In this document: piece after piece, positions 8,486 through 21,323 of the stretch
How positions within the stretch are numbered: the stretch's first letter is position 1
How the letters are laid out: each line of letters begins with the position of its first letter
NCBI GenBank assembly: GCA_903837345.1
Contig: CAILUG010000027.1
Span: 1-41,929 of the forward strand
Direction: 5' to 3'
Length of the DNA stretch: 41,929 nucleotides
From: an uncultured Gammaproteobacteria bacterium
GTDB lineage: Bacteria > Pseudomonadota > Gammaproteobacteria > Pseudomonadales > Pseudohongiellaceae
Translations under genes and position numbers: made by a program
The notes under the pieces: generated by a model
Seen by the model: the letters and a program-made list of their open reading frames with translations, nothing else
Databases searched by the model: none
What the model was told of the DNA's origin: nothing

Positions 8486-9295
8486 GTGACCAGGATTTTT
8501 GCTGTTGCCAATCAAAAGGGCGGGGTAGGTAAAACCACTACCAGTATCAATCTGGCTGCGTCGCTGGCGAGAATGCAAAAGCAGGTTCTGCTGGTGGACC
8601 TTGATCCGCAAGGCAATGCCACCATGGGCAGCGGCATCGACAAAAGCCAGCTGGAGCTGAGCACCTATGAAGTGCTGACACATCAGTGCTCAACCCGGCA
8701 AGCCATAGTGATGGCAAGTGACGCGGGCTACGCATTGCTGCCCGCCAATGGCGACCTTACTGCTGCAGAGGTGGAGCTGCTGGAAGTTGATGACAAGGAG
8801 TTTCGTCTCAGGAATGCACTGGCAGAAGTGATGAACAGCTATGATTACATCCTGGTCGATTGCCCGCCTTCGCTGAACATGCTGACCCTGAACGCACTGG
8901 TCGCGGCGGAGTCTGTCCTGATCCCGATGCAATGCGAATACTACGCGCTGGAAGGGCTGTCAGCGCTGTCCAGTACGATTTCTGCGATACAACAGTCACT
9001 GAATCCCACCCTGGTGATTGAAGGAATAGTGCGCACCATGTTCGATCCCCGCAACAACCTCACCATGCAGGTATCAGAGCAGCTCAAGCAGCATTTTGGC
9101 GATAATGTGTACCGCACAGTGATCCCCCGCAACATTCGTCTGGCAGAGGCGCCGAGCCACGGGTTGCCGGTGATTGCCTATGACAAGGGTTCAACCGGAG
9201 CACAAGCCTATCTGGCGTTGGCAGGAGAAGTATTGAGACGCAGCATGCAGCCCGGCACGACAACGCAGCAACTTCAGGAAGGTCACGAGGCATAG
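8486..9295 (+). CDS. parA: Chromosome partitioning ATPase ParA (Soj)
   Basis: ParA forms ATP-dependent, nonspecific DNA-bound gradients that move ParB-parS complexes and so segregate the origin region. The deviant Walker A KGGVGKTT spans residues 11-18 (signature Lys at 11). The conserved DLDPQGNAT follows near residue 39 and VDCPPSLNMLT near 120. The start is GTG 8486 (VTRIFAVANQ). The length of 269 matches chromosomal Soj/ParA rather than plasmid types with an N-terminal HTH. It ends 1 nt before parB. Confidence 0.96.
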   Translation: MTRIFAVANQKGGVGKTTTSINLAASLARMQKQVLLVDLDPQGNATMGSGIDKSQLELSTYEVLTHQCSTRQAIVMASDAGYALLPANGDLTAAEVELLEVDDKEFRLRNALAEVMNSYDYILVDCPPSLNMLTLNALVAAESVLIPMQCEYYALEGLSALSSTISAIQQSLNPTLVIEGIVRTMFDPRNNLTMQVSEQLKQHFGDNVYRTVIPRNIRLAEAPSHGLPVIAYDKGSTGAQAYLALAGEVLRRSMQPGTTTQQLQEGHEA

Positions 9296-9296
9296 C

Positions 9297-10205
9297 ATGG
9301 CAATCAAAAAAGGTCTGGGGCGAGGGCTGGACGCCCTGTTGAGCGGTGTAAAAACCGGCAAATCAGCAAGCCCACAACCTGCAGTTCAACCTGCCCAGGA
9401 TCCGGCAACGCCTGCACCTGCAGACGGGGCTTTGCGGCACGTTCCTGTCGAGTTCATTCAACCTGGCAAATACCAGCCCCGGCACGATATCCGCAACGAG
9501 TCACTGGAAGAGCTGGCAGCCTCCATCAGGCAGCAGGGGGTGATGCAGCCCATCGTTGTACGGACCATCGCGACCAATCGTTACGAGATTATTGCCGGTG
9601 AGCGCCGCTGGCGAGCTACCCAGCTGGCTGGTTTGGACAAGATTCCGGTGCTTGTGCGCGAGGTGCCGGATAACGCCGCCATTGCGATGGCGCTGATCGA
9701 GAACATCCAGCGCGAAAACCTCAACCCCATGGAAGAGGCGATAGCCCTGAAAAGATTGCAGGATGAATTCTCGTTAACCCAGCAGGAAGTGGCAGATGCT
9801 GTCGGAAAGTCCCGGGTGACGGTGACCAACCTGATGCGGCTGATGAATTTGCAGCCCGAAGTCAGGACCTTTCTTGAGCATGGCGATCTGGAGATGGGCC
9901 ATGCCCGTTGTTTGCTGGCTCTCAATGACCAGCACCAGGTGGCGGCCGCCAGGACAGTCATAGCCAAAGCCTTGTCGGTCAGGCAGACAGAAGCATTGGT
10001 ACGATCATTCCAGGGCGACAAGCCGGCAGCGAAATCCGGCAAAAGCAAACAAATCGACCCCGATATCCAGACCCTGCAGAATGAGCTTGCAGAAAAACTG
10101 GGGGCCGAGGTGTTGGTTGAGCATGGCGCCAAAGGCAAGGGCAGACTTATCCTGAAATACAGCTCGCTTGATCAGCTGGATGGCATACTGGCGCACATCC
10201 GCTAG
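9297..10205 (+). CDS. parB: Chromosome partitioning CTPase/DNA-binding protein ParB (Spo0J)
   Basis: ParB binds parS, loads as a CTP-dependent sliding clamp and stimulates ParA. The N-terminus KKGLGRGLDALLSG is the usual ParA-interacting peptide. A low-complexity Pro/Ala linker spans about residues 22-45. The CTP-binding GERRWRA is at 101-107 and ENIQRENLNPMEEA is near 135. The HTH QEVADAVGKSRVTVTNLMRL is near 163-182, followed by a C-terminal dimerisation domain. No perfect parS was found by eye in this window, so the sites may lie outside it or diverge. Confidence 0.96.
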   Translation: MAIKKGLGRGLDALLSGVKTGKSASPQPAVQPAQDPATPAPADGALRHVPVEFIQPGKYQPRHDIRNESLEELAASIRQQGVMQPIVVRTIATNRYEIIAGERRWRATQLAGLDKIPVLVREVPDNAAIAMALIENIQRENLNPMEEAIALKRLQDEFSLTQQEVADAVGKSRVTVTNLMRLMNLQPEVRTFLEHGDLEMGHARCLLALNDQHQVAAARTVIAKALSVRQTEALVRSFQGDKPAAKSGKSKQIDPDIQTLQNELAEKLGAEVLVEHGAKGKGRLILKYSSLDQLDGILAHIR

Positions 10206-10264
10206 CACCGACGCCGACACAGCCAATAAACGGAAAATACGCACCAAAATCAGACACATTTGTG

Positions 10265-10293
10265 TTGCCGGCAAAACAGGCAGCCAATATAAT
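10265..10293 (+). promoter_or_regulatory. Sigma-70 type promoter of the ATP synthase operon
   Basis: TTGCCG (10265-10270) and TATAAT (10288-10293) are separated by exactly 17 nt in the 118-nt gap between parB and atpI. This is the best-formed promoter seen in the window and would start transcription near 10300, just ahead of atpI. Confidence 0.65.
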
Positions 10294-10323
10294 GCGCCGC
10301 CTTCTACGGGCTGCCCGTGGGCC

Positions 10324-10698
10324 ATGCATAACTTCCCGGTTTACAGAGTTGCGCTCTATCAAAGCCTGTTGTGGCTGATCATGTTTATGATTGCCATCGC
10401 GATGCTTGGGAAGGTTGGCGGTTATTCCGTTGCGTTGGGCGGATTGATCTCGCTGTTGCCGGGGGTTTATTTCATGTTTCGCTACTTCCTGGTGAGTGGC
10501 GCCCACGCAATGGAACAAGTAGTAAGAAATGCCTATATCGCGGAAGCGATAAAACTTGGCCTCATTGGCCTTGGGTTCATGGCGGTGTTCAAATTGGTTA
10601 CTCCGCTTAGCCCTGCCGGGGTGTTCGGCGGCTTTTTGGTGATGCATGTTGCCGGCTTGGTGGTTACAGCCAGCAAGCTTAACGGCAAACGTAATTGA
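10324..10698 (+). CDS. atpI: ATP synthase subunit I (assembly-associated AtpI)
   Basis: This 124-residue, four-helix hydrophobic protein is encoded first in the atp operon. It is a nonessential factor aiding c-ring assembly and possibly Mg2+ handling. The start ATG 10324 (MHNFPVYRVALYQSLLWL) lies after the operon promoter. Longer in-frame readings back to 10168 would run into parB and precede the promoter, so they are rejected. TM segments fall at about 10-28, 34-54, 76-95 and 100-118. The order and spacing to atpB match gammaproteobacterial operons. The sequence is poorly conserved, so the call rests partly on position. Confidence 0.88.
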   Translation: MHNFPVYRVALYQSLLWLIMFMIAIAMLGKVGGYSVALGGLISLLPGVYFMFRYFLVSGAHAMEQVVRNAYIAEAIKLGLIGLGFMAVFKLVTPLSPAGVFGGFLVMHVAGLVVTASKLNGKRN

Positions 10699-10715
10699 TA
10701 CTGGTACTGGTGTAG

Positions 10716-11624
<909 letters not shown>

Positions 11625-11657
11625 GCCAACCACTGACTTTTTAGCAACCACCTTTAA

Positions 11658-11921
<264 letters not shown>

Positions 11922-12015
11922 TCAGGCAAGCCCGAAAATCTTTTCCGATTAGAAAAAGCTGTTCTGGAAGTTGCGGCGAGCCTGGCTCTGTCACAACCTT
12001 GAGGTGAGTACCACT

Positions 12016-12486
12016 ATGAATCTGAATGCAACCATCATTGGTCAAATAATCGCATTCTTTGCTTTCGCATGGTTCTGTCAGGCATTGGTCTGGCCGCCCA
12101 TCGTCAAGGCGCTATCCGATCGTCAGAAGAAAATTGCTGATGGTCTGGAAGCAGCCTCACGAGCCGGCAAGGATCTTGAGTTGGCACAGGAGCGTGCAAC
12201 GGACATGTTGCGCGAAGCGAAGGCCAGTGCTGCCGGAATCATTGATCAGGCCAACAAGCGCGCCAACCAGATTGTTGATGAAGCCAAAGACAAGGCTCGC
12301 GAAGAAGGTCTTCGCATCAAGGCCGGCGCCCAGGCAGAAATCGAACAGCAGGTCAGTCAGGCCAGAGAACATTTGCGCCACCAGGTCGCAGTGCTGGCGG
12401 TTGCTGGCGCCGAGAAGATTTTGCAAAGCACGGTTGATGCAAAAGTACATGGTGAGCTGCTTAACAAGCTGGCTGCCAGTCTGTAA
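12016..12486 (+). CDS. atpF: F0F1 ATP synthase subunit b
   Basis: This peripheral-stalk subunit is 156 residues, the same length as E. coli b. The start ATG 12016 follows GAGGTGAG at 12001-12008; an earlier in-frame ATG at 11971 would add 15 unconserved residues. A single N-terminal TM (residues 5-26, [20 protein letters not shown]) is followed by the conserved PPI and a long alanine/charge-rich coiled coil ending in KLAASL. Confidence 0.95.
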   Translation: MNLNATIIGQIIAFFAFAWFCQALVWPPIVKALSDRQKKIADGLEAASRAGKDLELAQERATDMLREAKASAAGIIDQANKRANQIVDEAKDKAREEGLRIKAGAQAEIEQQVSQAREHLRHQVAVLAVAGAEKILQSTVDAKVHGELLNKLAASL

Positions 12487-12513
12487 GCCTGAATCGAGCA
12501 AAGGACACAACCA

Positions 12514-13050
12514 ATGGCACAACTCACCACACTGGCCCGGCCTTATGCCAAAGCTGCTTTCAGCACTGCCGAGAGCGCCGGCCAGCTGGGCATTTGGTCA
12601 AAAAGTCTGGGCGTGTTGGGCAGTGTTGTCAGCGACAGCAAGGTTGCCGGTTTCCTGTCTACGCCTTCACGCAGCACAGGCGAACAGGCACAAACGCTGA
12701 TTGATTTGTGTGGAGCCGAGCTTGACAAGCAGGTTCAGAATTTTGTGCTGGTGTTGGCCGCCAACAAACGGCTGGCACTGCTGCCGGAGATTGTTCAGCT
12801 GTTTGAACAACTGAAAGCCGAGCGTGAAAAAAGTGTAGACGTGGAAGTGACATCGGCTTTTGCTGTGGATGCTGCTGCTGCCAACCAGTTGGCGGAAGTA
12901 TTGAAGAAGCGTCTCCAGCGTGACGTCAAACTCACCACCAGCATCGATAGCAGCCTTATTGGCGGAGTTGTAGTGAGGGCGGGCGATCTTGTCATCGACA
13001 ACTCGGTGCGCGGCAGATTGAAGAAGCTGGCCGAATCAATGAGTGTTTGA
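12514..13050 (+). CDS. atpH: F0F1 ATP synthase subunit delta
   Basis: This 178-residue OSCP/delta subunit links the top of F1 to the b stalk. The N-terminus LARPYAKAAFSTAE and the C-terminal LIGGVVVRAGDLVIDNSVRGRLKKL are the family signature. It is preceded by AAAGGA about 10 nt before ATG 12514 and sits between b and alpha, as expected. Confidence 0.95.
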   Translation: MAQLTTLARPYAKAAFSTAESAGQLGIWSKSLGVLGSVVSDSKVAGFLSTPSRSTGEQAQTLIDLCGAELDKQVQNFVLVLAANKRLALLPEIVQLFEQLKAEREKSVDVEVTSAFAVDAAAANQLAEVLKKRLQRDVKLTTSIDSSLIGGVVVRAGDLVIDNSVRGRLKKLAESMSV

Positions 13051-13144
13051 CCGGCACTCTGCCAATATACGAACAATACGATCAGCAAGTTACCAACAGA
13101 ATTTTATCGAGCAAGAATCCAGGAATTAAGTTGAGGAATCCAGC

Positions 13145-14689
13145 ATGCAGCAACTGAATCCATCAGAAATCAGCGACATCATCAAACAGCGCATTGAAAA
13201 GCTGGATGTATCTGCGCAGGCCCAGAACGAAGGCACCATCGTCAGCGTGTCTGACGGTATCATCCGTATCCATGGCCTTGCCGAAGTAATGTATGGCGAG
13301 ATGATCGAATTCGAAGGCGGCGTTTACGGAATGGCGCTGAACCTTGAGCGCGACTCTGTCGGCGCAGTGGTGCTTGGCGACTACCAGAAGCTGGCCGAAG
13401 GTCAGACTTGCCGCTGCACCAAGCGCATTCTGGAAGTACCCATAGGCCCGGAACTGGAAGGCCGCGTGGTGGATGCACTCGGCAACCCGATTGACGGCAA
13501 AGGCCCTCTCAACACCAAACTGACTGATGCTGTTGAAAAAGTGGCGCCCGGCGTTATCGCCCGTCAAGGTGTATCCCAGCCGGTACAGACCGGTTTGAAA
13601 GCGCTCGACTCCATGGTTCCGATCGGCCGCGGTCAGCGCGAATTGATTATCGGTGACCGCCAGGTGGGCAAAACCGCCATCGCGGTTGATGCGATCATCA
13701 ACCAGAAAGGCACGGGCATTAAATGTATTTACGTGGCAATCGGACAGAAACAGTCTTCTATTGCGGCAGTAGTGCGCAAACTGGAAGAACACGGCGCGAT
13801 GGAACATACCATTGTGGTTGCTGCCGGCGCTTCCGATCCCGCTTCCATGCAGTTCCTGGCACCCTATACCGGTTGCACCATGGGCGAGTACTACCGCGAC
13901 CGCGGTCAGGACGCGCTGATCATTTATGACGATTTGACCAAACAGGCCTGGGCCTACCGTCAGATCTCGTTGTTGCTGCGTCGCCCGCCGGGCCGTGAAG
14001 CCTATCCTGGTGACGTGTTCTATCTGCACAGCCGTTTGCTGGAACGTGCAGCCCGCGTGAATCCCGACTACGTTGAGAAATTCACGAAGGGCGCTGTCAA
14101 AGGCCAGACTGGTTCACTGACTGCGTTGCCGGTAATCGAAACCCAGGCGGGTGACGTTTCTGCATTCGTACCAACCAACGTAATCTCGATCACTGACGGC
14201 CAGATTTTCCTGGAAACCAGCCTGTTCAACTCCGGTATCCGGCCAGCCATGAACGCAGGTTTGTCGGTATCGCGCGTAGGTGGTGCGGCTCAAACCAAGA
14301 TCATCCGCAAACTCGGTGGCGGTATCCGTCTGGCATTGGCCCAGTATCGCGAATTGGCAGCTTTCGCCCAGTTTGCTTCTGACCTCGACGATGCAACCCG
14401 CGCCCAGCTTGAACACGGCCAGCGCGTGACAGAGTTGATGAAGCAGAAACAGTATTCGCCGCAGTCAGTGGCAGAAATGGCAGTGGTCATCTATGCCGCC
14501 AACGAAGGCTACCTGAAGAAAGTGCCGCTGAACAAAATCGCCGATTTCGAAGCGGCGCTGTTGTCGTTCATGAACGGCAGCCACACGGCGCTGATGAAAG
14601 AAATCAACAAGAACGGTGACTACACCGATGCAACCGCTGCATCGTTCAAAGCCGCTCTCGACAGTTTCGTTTCCACACAGACCTGGTAA
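13145..14689 (+). CDS. atpA: F0F1 ATP synthase subunit alpha
   Basis: This 514-residue F1 subunit forms the noncatalytic nucleotide sites and the catalytic-site Arg finger. [18 protein letters not shown] begins the crown domain. The P-loop GDRQVGKT lies near residue 169. [38 protein letters not shown] and the [10 protein letters not shown] segment holding the finger Arg are all present. Length and sequence are ordinary. GAGGAA lies just upstream of the start. Confidence 0.98.
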   Translation: MQQLNPSEISDIIKQRIEKLDVSAQAQNEGTIVSVSDGIIRIHGLAEVMYGEMIEFEGGVYGMALNLERDSVGAVVLGDYQKLAEGQTCRCTKRILEVPIGPELEGRVVDALGNPIDGKGPLNTKLTDAVEKVAPGVIARQGVSQPVQTGLKALDSMVPIGRGQRELIIGDRQVGKTAIAVDAIINQKGTGIKCIYVAIGQKQSSIAAVVRKLEEHGAMEHTIVVAAGASDPASMQFLAPYTGCTMGEYYRDRGQDALIIYDDLTKQAWAYRQISLLLRRPPGREAYPGDVFYLHSRLLERAARVNPDYVEKFTKGAVKGQTGSLTALPVIETQAGDVSAFVPTNVISITDGQIFLETSLFNSGIRPAMNAGLSVSRVGGAAQTKIIRKLGGGIRLALAQYRELAAFAQFASDLDDATRAQLEHGQRVTELMKQKQYSPQSVAEMAVVIYAANEGYLKKVPLNKIADFEAALLSFMNGSHTALMKEINKNGDYTDATAASFKAALDSFVSTQTW

Positions 14690-14695
14690 CACACC

Positions 14696-15556
14696 ATGGC
14701 GGTCGGCAAAGAAATTCGCAACCAGATCAAGAGTATCAAAAATACTCAGAAGATCACCAGCGCCATGGAAATGGTGGCAGCCAGCAAAATGCGCAAGGCA
14801 CAAAGTGCAATGCAGCAAGGCAAGCCGTATGCGACCAACATCCGCAACGTGGTCAGCCATATCGCCAACGCCAACCCCGAGTACAAGAACGAGTACATGG
14901 TGGAACGGCCGGTCAAACGCGTTGGTTTCATTGTAATAGCCACAGACCGTGGCTTGTGCGGCGGTCTCAACATCAACCTGTTCAAGGCGGTGGTTCGCAC
15001 CATGAAGTCCTGGCATGACCAGGGCGCTGCTGCAGACATCTGCACCATAGGCGCCAAAGGCGCCACGTTCTTCAACAACTATGGCGGCAACGTGGTAGCA
15101 GCAGTTCGCAACATCGGCGAAAGGCCGGCGGTGGCGGATGTGATTGGTGCGGTGAAAGTAATGCTCGATAGCTACCTGAACGAGAAAATTGATCGCCTTT
15201 ACCTGGTCAGCAACGAATTCGTAAACACCATGACCCAGAAACCGACCGTGGATCAATTGCTGCCATTGCAGCCTTCCGATGACAAGGAACTGCAGCATCA
15301 CTGGGATTACATCTACGAACCAGCTCCGAAAGAACTGCTGGACGGCTTGCTGACACGTTACATCGAGTCACTCGTGTATCAGGCAGTTGTCGAGAACAAC
15401 GCGTGCGAACAGGCAGCCCGCATGATCGCGATGAAAAGCGCCACTGACAACGCCGGCGACATCATCAAGGAATTGCAGCTGGTCTATAACAAGGCGCGAC
15501 AGGCTGCGATTACCCAGGAACTGTCAGAAATTGTAGCTGGTGCTGCTGCAGTGTAG
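14696..15556 (+). CDS. atpG: F0F1 ATP synthase subunit gamma
   Basis: This 286-residue central-shaft subunit matches the usual length of 286-288. The N-terminal helix is [29 protein letters not shown]. The family landmark [14 protein letters not shown] is near residue 83, and the C-terminal helix carries [12 protein letters not shown] and [22 protein letters not shown]. It starts 6 nt after atpA. An 80-nt gap to atpD is larger than other intra-operon spacers. Confidence 0.97.
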   Translation: MAVGKEIRNQIKSIKNTQKITSAMEMVAASKMRKAQSAMQQGKPYATNIRNVVSHIANANPEYKNEYMVERPVKRVGFIVIATDRGLCGGLNINLFKAVVRTMKSWHDQGAAADICTIGAKGATFFNNYGGNVVAAVRNIGERPAVADVIGAVKVMLDSYLNEKIDRLYLVSNEFVNTMTQKPTVDQLLPLQPSDDKELQHHWDYIYEPAPKELLDGLLTRYIESLVYQAVVENNACEQAARMIAMKSATDNAGDIIKELQLVYNKARQAAITQELSEIVAGAAAV

Positions 15557-15618
15557 CCGCCACACCAAACAACAGATTTTCAATAAAGTTAAAAGCGCCC
15601 AAGCGGCGAGAACCATAG

Positions 15619-17043
<1,425 letters not shown>

Positions 17044-17087
17044 GCAGCAATCCGGTCGGATAAACCACGCGTAACAGGACAGATACC

Positions 17088-17513
17088 ATGGCTATGACAA
17101 TGCACTGCGACATCGCCAGCTCCGAAGCCCGGATTTTCTCCGGTCGCGTCGAATCGCTGGTTGCTACCGGTGTGATGGGCGACATGGGCATATTGCCCGG
17201 CCATGCTGCGCTACTGACCGCGCTGGTACCGGGCCCTGTGCGCCTGGTAACCCAGGCAGGCGAAGAGCAGATTTACTATGTCTCCGGCGGCTATCTGGAA
17301 GTGCAGCCAGGCATCGTTAATATCCTGGCGGATACTGCCATCCGGGCTGACGACATGGATGAAGTGCAGGCGGAGCAGGCCAAACGTGAAGCCGAAGAGG
17401 CAGTCCTGAACCGGGATGCGGCCTTCGAGTATTCACGAGCCGCTACCCAGTTGGCAGAGGCTGCTGCGCAAATCCGCACGATCCAGCAGTTGCGCAAGAA
17501 ACTGGGCAAATAG
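17088..17513 (+). CDS. atpC: F0F1 ATP synthase subunit epsilon
   Basis: This 141-residue rotor and inhibitory subunit has an N-terminal beta sandwich (SSEARIFSGRVESLVATGVMGDMGILPGHAALLTAL) followed by a C-terminal helical hairpin ending in TIQQLRKKLGK. It is the last atp gene; a hairpin terminator follows 26 nt after the stop codon. Confidence 0.96.
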   Translation: MAMTMHCDIASSEARIFSGRVESLVATGVMGDMGILPGHAALLTALVPGPVRLVTQAGEEQIYYVSGGYLEVQPGIVNILADTAIRADDMDEVQAEQAKREAEEAVLNRDAAFEYSRAATQLAEAAAQIRTIQQLRKKLGK

Positions 17514-17537
17514 TCCGGTAATCCCTGCAAATATGGA

Positions 17538-17566
17538 AAAGGTGGCACGTGGTCACCTGAGTTTTT
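17538..17566 (+). terminator. Rho-independent terminator of the atp operon
   Basis: AGGTGGC and GTCACCT arms (17540-17546 and 17552-17558, one G-T pair) enclose a 5-nt loop. A T-tract at 17562-17566 follows. It lies between atpC and glmU. Confidence 0.65.
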
Positions 17567-17605
17567 GCTATCCTTGCTCCAATTTCCAACAGGCAAGGGA
17601 ATCCC

Positions 17606-18994
17606 ATGCAGACAATCAATGTTGTGGTGTTGGCCGCTGGCAAGGGCACCCGCATGTATTCCGCTTTGCCCAAGGTGCTGCATAAGCTCGCCGGCCGAAG
17701 CCTGCTGCAACACGTACTCGATACCGCAGCCCAACTTGGCAACACCACCACCCAGATTGTTATAGGCCACGGCGCTGAACAGGTGCAGGAGTCGGTCGGC
17801 ACGCAAAAAGTCAATTTCGTGCTGCAGGACAAGCAGCTGGGGACAGCCCATGCTGTACATCAGGCTTTGCCCCATCTTGATCAACAAGCCATGGCGTTGG
17901 TGCTCTATGGCGATGTTCCGCTGGTGCAGTCATCAACACTGGAAAAGCTGGTCAACGCTGCCGACCAAAACAGTATGGCCGTGCTGACCTGTACAGTTGC
18001 AAACCCGGCCGGACTGGGCCGTATCGTGCGTGACGATAAAGGCGATATTTGCGCAATTGTCGAAGACAAGGATGCCACTGCAGCCCAGAAAGCAATCCGG
18101 GAGATCAATACCGGCATGATGGCTATCCCGGTGCAACGCCTGCAGCAATGGCTGCCGCGCATCAAAACCAATAACGCCCAGGGTGAATATTATCTGACCG
18201 ACATTGTGGAGCTGGCACTGGCAGATGGTTGTCGGGTAAACACCAGCGTATGTGAAGATGAGCTGGAGGTCGCGGGTATCAACAATCGCCTGCAATTGGC
18301 GGAACTGGAGCGCCATTACCAGCAGCGTGAAGCGAAAAAACTGTTGCTGGCAGGAGTCACGCTGCGTGATCCAGACAGATTTGATCTGCGCGGAAAACTG
18401 ACGGTTGGCCAGGACGTGGAAATTGACATCAATGTAATTCTGACAGGCGAGGTGACACTGGGTAGTAATGTCAGGATTGGCGCCAATTGCGAGCTGAAAA
18501 ATTGCCAGGTTGGCAATGGCACCATCATCGCTGCCAATTCCGTAATAGAAGAAGCAGTTATCGGCAAGGATTGCAGCATCGGGCCCTTCGCCCGGATTCG
18601 CCCCGGCACTGAAATGGCCGATGAAGCCAGGGTCGGGAACTTTGTTGAGATCAAGAAATCAAAAATAGGCCGTCACAGCAAAGTAAACCATCTGAGCTAT
18701 ATTGGCGACAGCGAGCTCGGTGTCGATGTAAACATCGGCGCCGGCACCATTACCTGCAATTACGATGGCGTCAATAAATTCAAAACAGTACTGGGCGATA
18801 ATGTGTTTATCGGCTCCAATACCGCACTTGTTGCTCCGGTTACTGTAGCTAGCGGCGCTACTGTGGGAGCCGGCTCGGTCATTACCAGGGATGTCGCGGA
18901 AAAACAGCTGGCCATTGCGCGGGGCCGGCAGTCCAATTTTGATGGCTGGGTGCGGCCACACAAAGTGACGAAGCAAGAGCCGAAGCAATCGTAA
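17606..18994 (+). CDS. glmU: Bifunctional GlmU: glucosamine-1-phosphate N-acetyltransferase / GlcNAc-1-P uridylyltransferase
   Basis: GlmU makes UDP-GlcNAc for peptidoglycan and lipopolysaccharide. The N-terminal pyrophosphorylase domain starts with VVLAAGKGTRMYSALPKVLH (Gly-rich motif with catalytic Arg/Lys), with GTAHAV and YGDVPL following. From about residue 255 a left-handed beta-helix of hexapeptide repeats forms the acetyltransferase, with GNFVEIKKSKIG, NHLSYIGDSELG and ITCNYDGVNKFKT conserved. The length of 462 is near the usual 456. It is followed 27 nt later by glmS, the preceding pathway enzyme. Confidence 0.97.
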   Translation: MQTINVVVLAAGKGTRMYSALPKVLHKLAGRSLLQHVLDTAAQLGNTTTQIVIGHGAEQVQESVGTQKVNFVLQDKQLGTAHAVHQALPHLDQQAMALVLYGDVPLVQSSTLEKLVNAADQNSMAVLTCTVANPAGLGRIVRDDKGDICAIVEDKDATAAQKAIREINTGMMAIPVQRLQQWLPRIKTNNAQGEYYLTDIVELALADGCRVNTSVCEDELEVAGINNRLQLAELERHYQQREAKKLLLAGVTLRDPDRFDLRGKLTVGQDVEIDINVILTGEVTLGSNVRIGANCELKNCQVGNGTIIAANSVIEEAVIGKDCSIGPFARIRPGTEMADEARVGNFVEIKKSKIGRHSKVNHLSYIGDSELGVDVNIGAGTITCNYDGVNKFKTVLGDNVFIGSNTALVAPVTVASGATVGAGSVITRDVAEKQLAIARGRQSNFDGWVRPHKVTKQEPKQS

Positions 18995-19021
18995 TTGAAT
19001 TAATAATCCAGGAAGCAATTT

Positions 19022-20857
19022 ATGTGCGGAATTGTTGGAGCAGTCGCAGAACGGCAGATTACGGACATCCTGATCGAAGGATTGCGCCGGCTCGAATACC
19101 GGGGCTATGACTCTGCAGGTCTTGCAATTATTGATAAAGACAAATCCGCGCTGCTGACAGCCAAGACTGTTGGCAAGGTTCAGGCCTTGCAGGATGAACT
19201 GACCAGCAATCCGCTGACAGGAACAACCGGCATTGCCCATACCCGTTGGGCTACCCATGGCAAACCCACCAAGGCAAATGCGCACCCGCATGTTTCGCCG
19301 GACACCATCGCGCTGGTTCATAACGGCATCATCGAGAACTATCAGGAACTGAAGCACGAGCTGCAGAAAAAGGGCTACAAGTTCCTGTCGGATACCGATA
19401 CTGAAGTGGTTGCCCACCTTATCCATGCAACCATGAACGAGCAGAAACTGGATTTTGTCAGCGCGGTAAAAGCAGTGGTGACACGACTTCAAGGTGCCTA
19501 TGGTCTTGCAGTCATAAATCTGGACATGCCTGACACAATCGTGTGTGCCCGCAGCGGCAGCCCGCTGGTGATCGGGATTGGCATTGGTGAAAACTTCATT
19601 GCTTCGGATCCGGCGGCGCTGGGGCAGGTTACTGACCGGTTCATTTATCTGGGAGAGGGCGATATTGCCGAGGTAGGCCTCAAGAGCTTCCAGATATGGA
19701 ACGACGGGCAACTGGTGAAACGGACAGTCACACGTTTACGCCAGGACAATGACGATGTGCTCAAAGGCAAATATCGCCACTTCATGCAGAAGGAAATCCA
19801 TGAGCAGCCCGAAGTAATTCGCAATACCCTGCAGGGCAGGATAGGCAAGACCCAGTTGCTGGAGGAAGCGTTCGGGGTTGCCGCCAAGGATATTTTCGAT
19901 CGAACCAAGGCCGTACATATAGTCGCCTGTGGCACCAGCAGCCATGCCGGCATGGTGGCGAAATACTGGTTTGAAAGCATTGCGCGCATTCCCTGCACCG
20001 TGGAAATTGCCAGCGAATACCGCTATCGCAATATCCTGGTTCCCGAGAGTTGTCTTTTTGTATCGATTTCCCAATCCGGAGAAACCGCCGACACCTTGGC
20101 AGCTCTCCGCTTTGCGAAAAAAGCGGGTTATGTCGGGTGCCTGACAATTTGCAACGTCGCCAGCAGTTCGCTGGTACGCGAGTCCGATCTCGCAATTCTG
20201 ACCTTTGCCGGCCGTGAAATTGGTGTGGCTTCTACCAAAGCCTTCACAACCCAGCTGTCTGTGCTGGCGTTATTGGTGCTGGCCCTGGCTCGCCGCAACG
20301 GACTAACACCACAGCAGGAGCGGGAATATATTGAAGATCTCAACCGGTTGCCTGCGATTGTCAGCAAGACCCTTTTGCTGGATGAAAAGATAAAAATACT
20401 TTCCAATGATTTTGCCGAAAAACATCATGCGCTGTTTCTCGGGCGTGGCGTTCAATACCCGGTGGCAATGGAAGGAGCGCTGAAGCTGAAGGAAATTTCC
20501 TATATCCACGCTGAGGCCTACCCGGCAGGCGAACTCAAACATGGGCCCCTGGCACTGGTGGACAATGAAATGCCGGTGATAGCAATTGCACCAAACAATG
20601 AACTGCTGGAAAAGCTCAAATCCAATCTGCAGGAAGTGCGCGCCAGAGGCGGACAACTTTACGTGTTTGCCGATGCTGACGCCGGTTTCACCAATGAGCC
20701 GGATATCAAAGTGCTGAATCTGCCGCACTGCAGTGATTTTTTGGCGCCTATTGTTTACACAGTGCCGCTGCAGCTGTTGAGTTATCACGTTGCAGTGATC
20801 AAGGGTACTGATGTCGATCAGCCTCGCAATCTGGCGAAAAGCGTCACAGTGGAATAA
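19022..20857 (+). CDS. glmS: Glutamine-fructose-6-phosphate aminotransferase (isomerizing)
   Basis: This 611-residue enzyme makes glucosamine-6-phosphate from fructose-6-P and glutamine. [11 protein letters not shown] exposes the catalytic Cys2 after Met removal. The glutaminase domain runs to about residue 225 and includes [13 protein letters not shown] and HNGIIENY. Two SIS domains follow, with [22 protein letters not shown] and STKAFTTQ. The C-terminal tail [13 protein letters not shown] closes the active site. The length equals the E. coli enzyme within two residues. No glmS ribozyme is expected or seen upstream (27-nt gap to glmU). Confidence 0.97.
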   Translation: MCGIVGAVAERQITDILIEGLRRLEYRGYDSAGLAIIDKDKSALLTAKTVGKVQALQDELTSNPLTGTTGIAHTRWATHGKPTKANAHPHVSPDTIALVHNGIIENYQELKHELQKKGYKFLSDTDTEVVAHLIHATMNEQKLDFVSAVKAVVTRLQGAYGLAVINLDMPDTIVCARSGSPLVIGIGIGENFIASDPAALGQVTDRFIYLGEGDIAEVGLKSFQIWNDGQLVKRTVTRLRQDNDDVLKGKYRHFMQKEIHEQPEVIRNTLQGRIGKTQLLEEAFGVAAKDIFDRTKAVHIVACGTSSHAGMVAKYWFESIARIPCTVEIASEYRYRNILVPESCLFVSISQSGETADTLAALRFAKKAGYVGCLTICNVASSSLVRESDLAILTFAGREIGVASTKAFTTQLSVLALLVLALARRNGLTPQQEREYIEDLNRLPAIVSKTLLLDEKIKILSNDFAEKHHALFLGRGVQYPVAMEGALKLKEISYIHAEAYPAGELKHGPLALVDNEMPVIAIAPNNELLEKLKSNLQEVRARGGQLYVFADADAGFTNEPDIKVLNLPHCSDFLAPIVYTVPLQLLSYHVAVIKGTDVDQPRNLAKSVTVE

Positions 20858-20869
20858 TTGATTTGCTGC

Positions 20870-20902
20870 GCTGTCATGTCGCTCGCAACGAGCGCTGACA
20901 GC
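20870..20902. terminator. Strong hairpin after glmS
   Basis: GCTGTCA (20870-20876) pairs with TGACAGC (20896-20902), and the inner CGCTCG pairs with CGAGCG around CAA. It sits 12 nt after the glmS stop. No long T-tract follows, so termination is likely but could be Rho-assisted or a processing stem. Confidence 0.55.
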
Positions 20903-21323
20903 CGTAAATTGTTGTCAATTCAGCGGAAAGCTTCCCCCGAAACTTCTTAACACTTCCTTAATTTTCTCCCTGGTTACAACGGGGAAAATTTATTCTCTGT
21001 GAATTCCGGATCTATTGAGCCTTTAACTGGGCCCCTCGATCCGGTTATGCGGGAAGTCTTAATCAATAATTTACATTTCGTTTAAACAATCTGAACCATC
21101 CATCAATAACATGCCCAACATCTGAATCATTGGTGAAATTGGCATGGGTGAATTCATTTTATAGCCATTGAAGGCACAAGCCAGCCAGTCTCTTCGAATA
21201 AAAGCCAAGCCCGATTTCACAAATACATGCTTTCAGTGTTTTCTCAATTAAGAAATAAACCAGAACACAATCAAAACTCAAGATATGACTAATACAACCT
21301 TCACCAACAAGAGGAATTCGTTC
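20903..21323 (+). promoter_or_regulatory. Long noncoding leader upstream of the porin-pst operon
   Basis: No gene is seen in this stretch. It contains two copies of ATCTGAAYCATY (21089-21100 and 21120-21131, 31 nt apart). It also has a weak PhoB-box-like pair of TTCAT/GCCAT half-sites 11 nt apart (21153-21168). A direct repeat ACTTCTTAA/ACTTCCTTAA occurs at 20942-20961. The operon start and phosphate control presumably lie here, but no consensus Pho box (CTGTCAT repeat) is visible. A ribosome binding site GAGGAA is at 21311-21316. Confidence 0.35.

Noticed and set aside
17543-17556. CACGTG core as a parS candidate near parAB/atp
   Set aside because: Flanks do not match parS; the sequence is explained as the loop and stem of the atpC terminator.
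21151-21168. PhoB box upstream of the porin
   Set aside because: Two TCAT/CCAT half-sites are 11 nt apart but only about 10 of 18 positions fit, so it is not called as a separate site.
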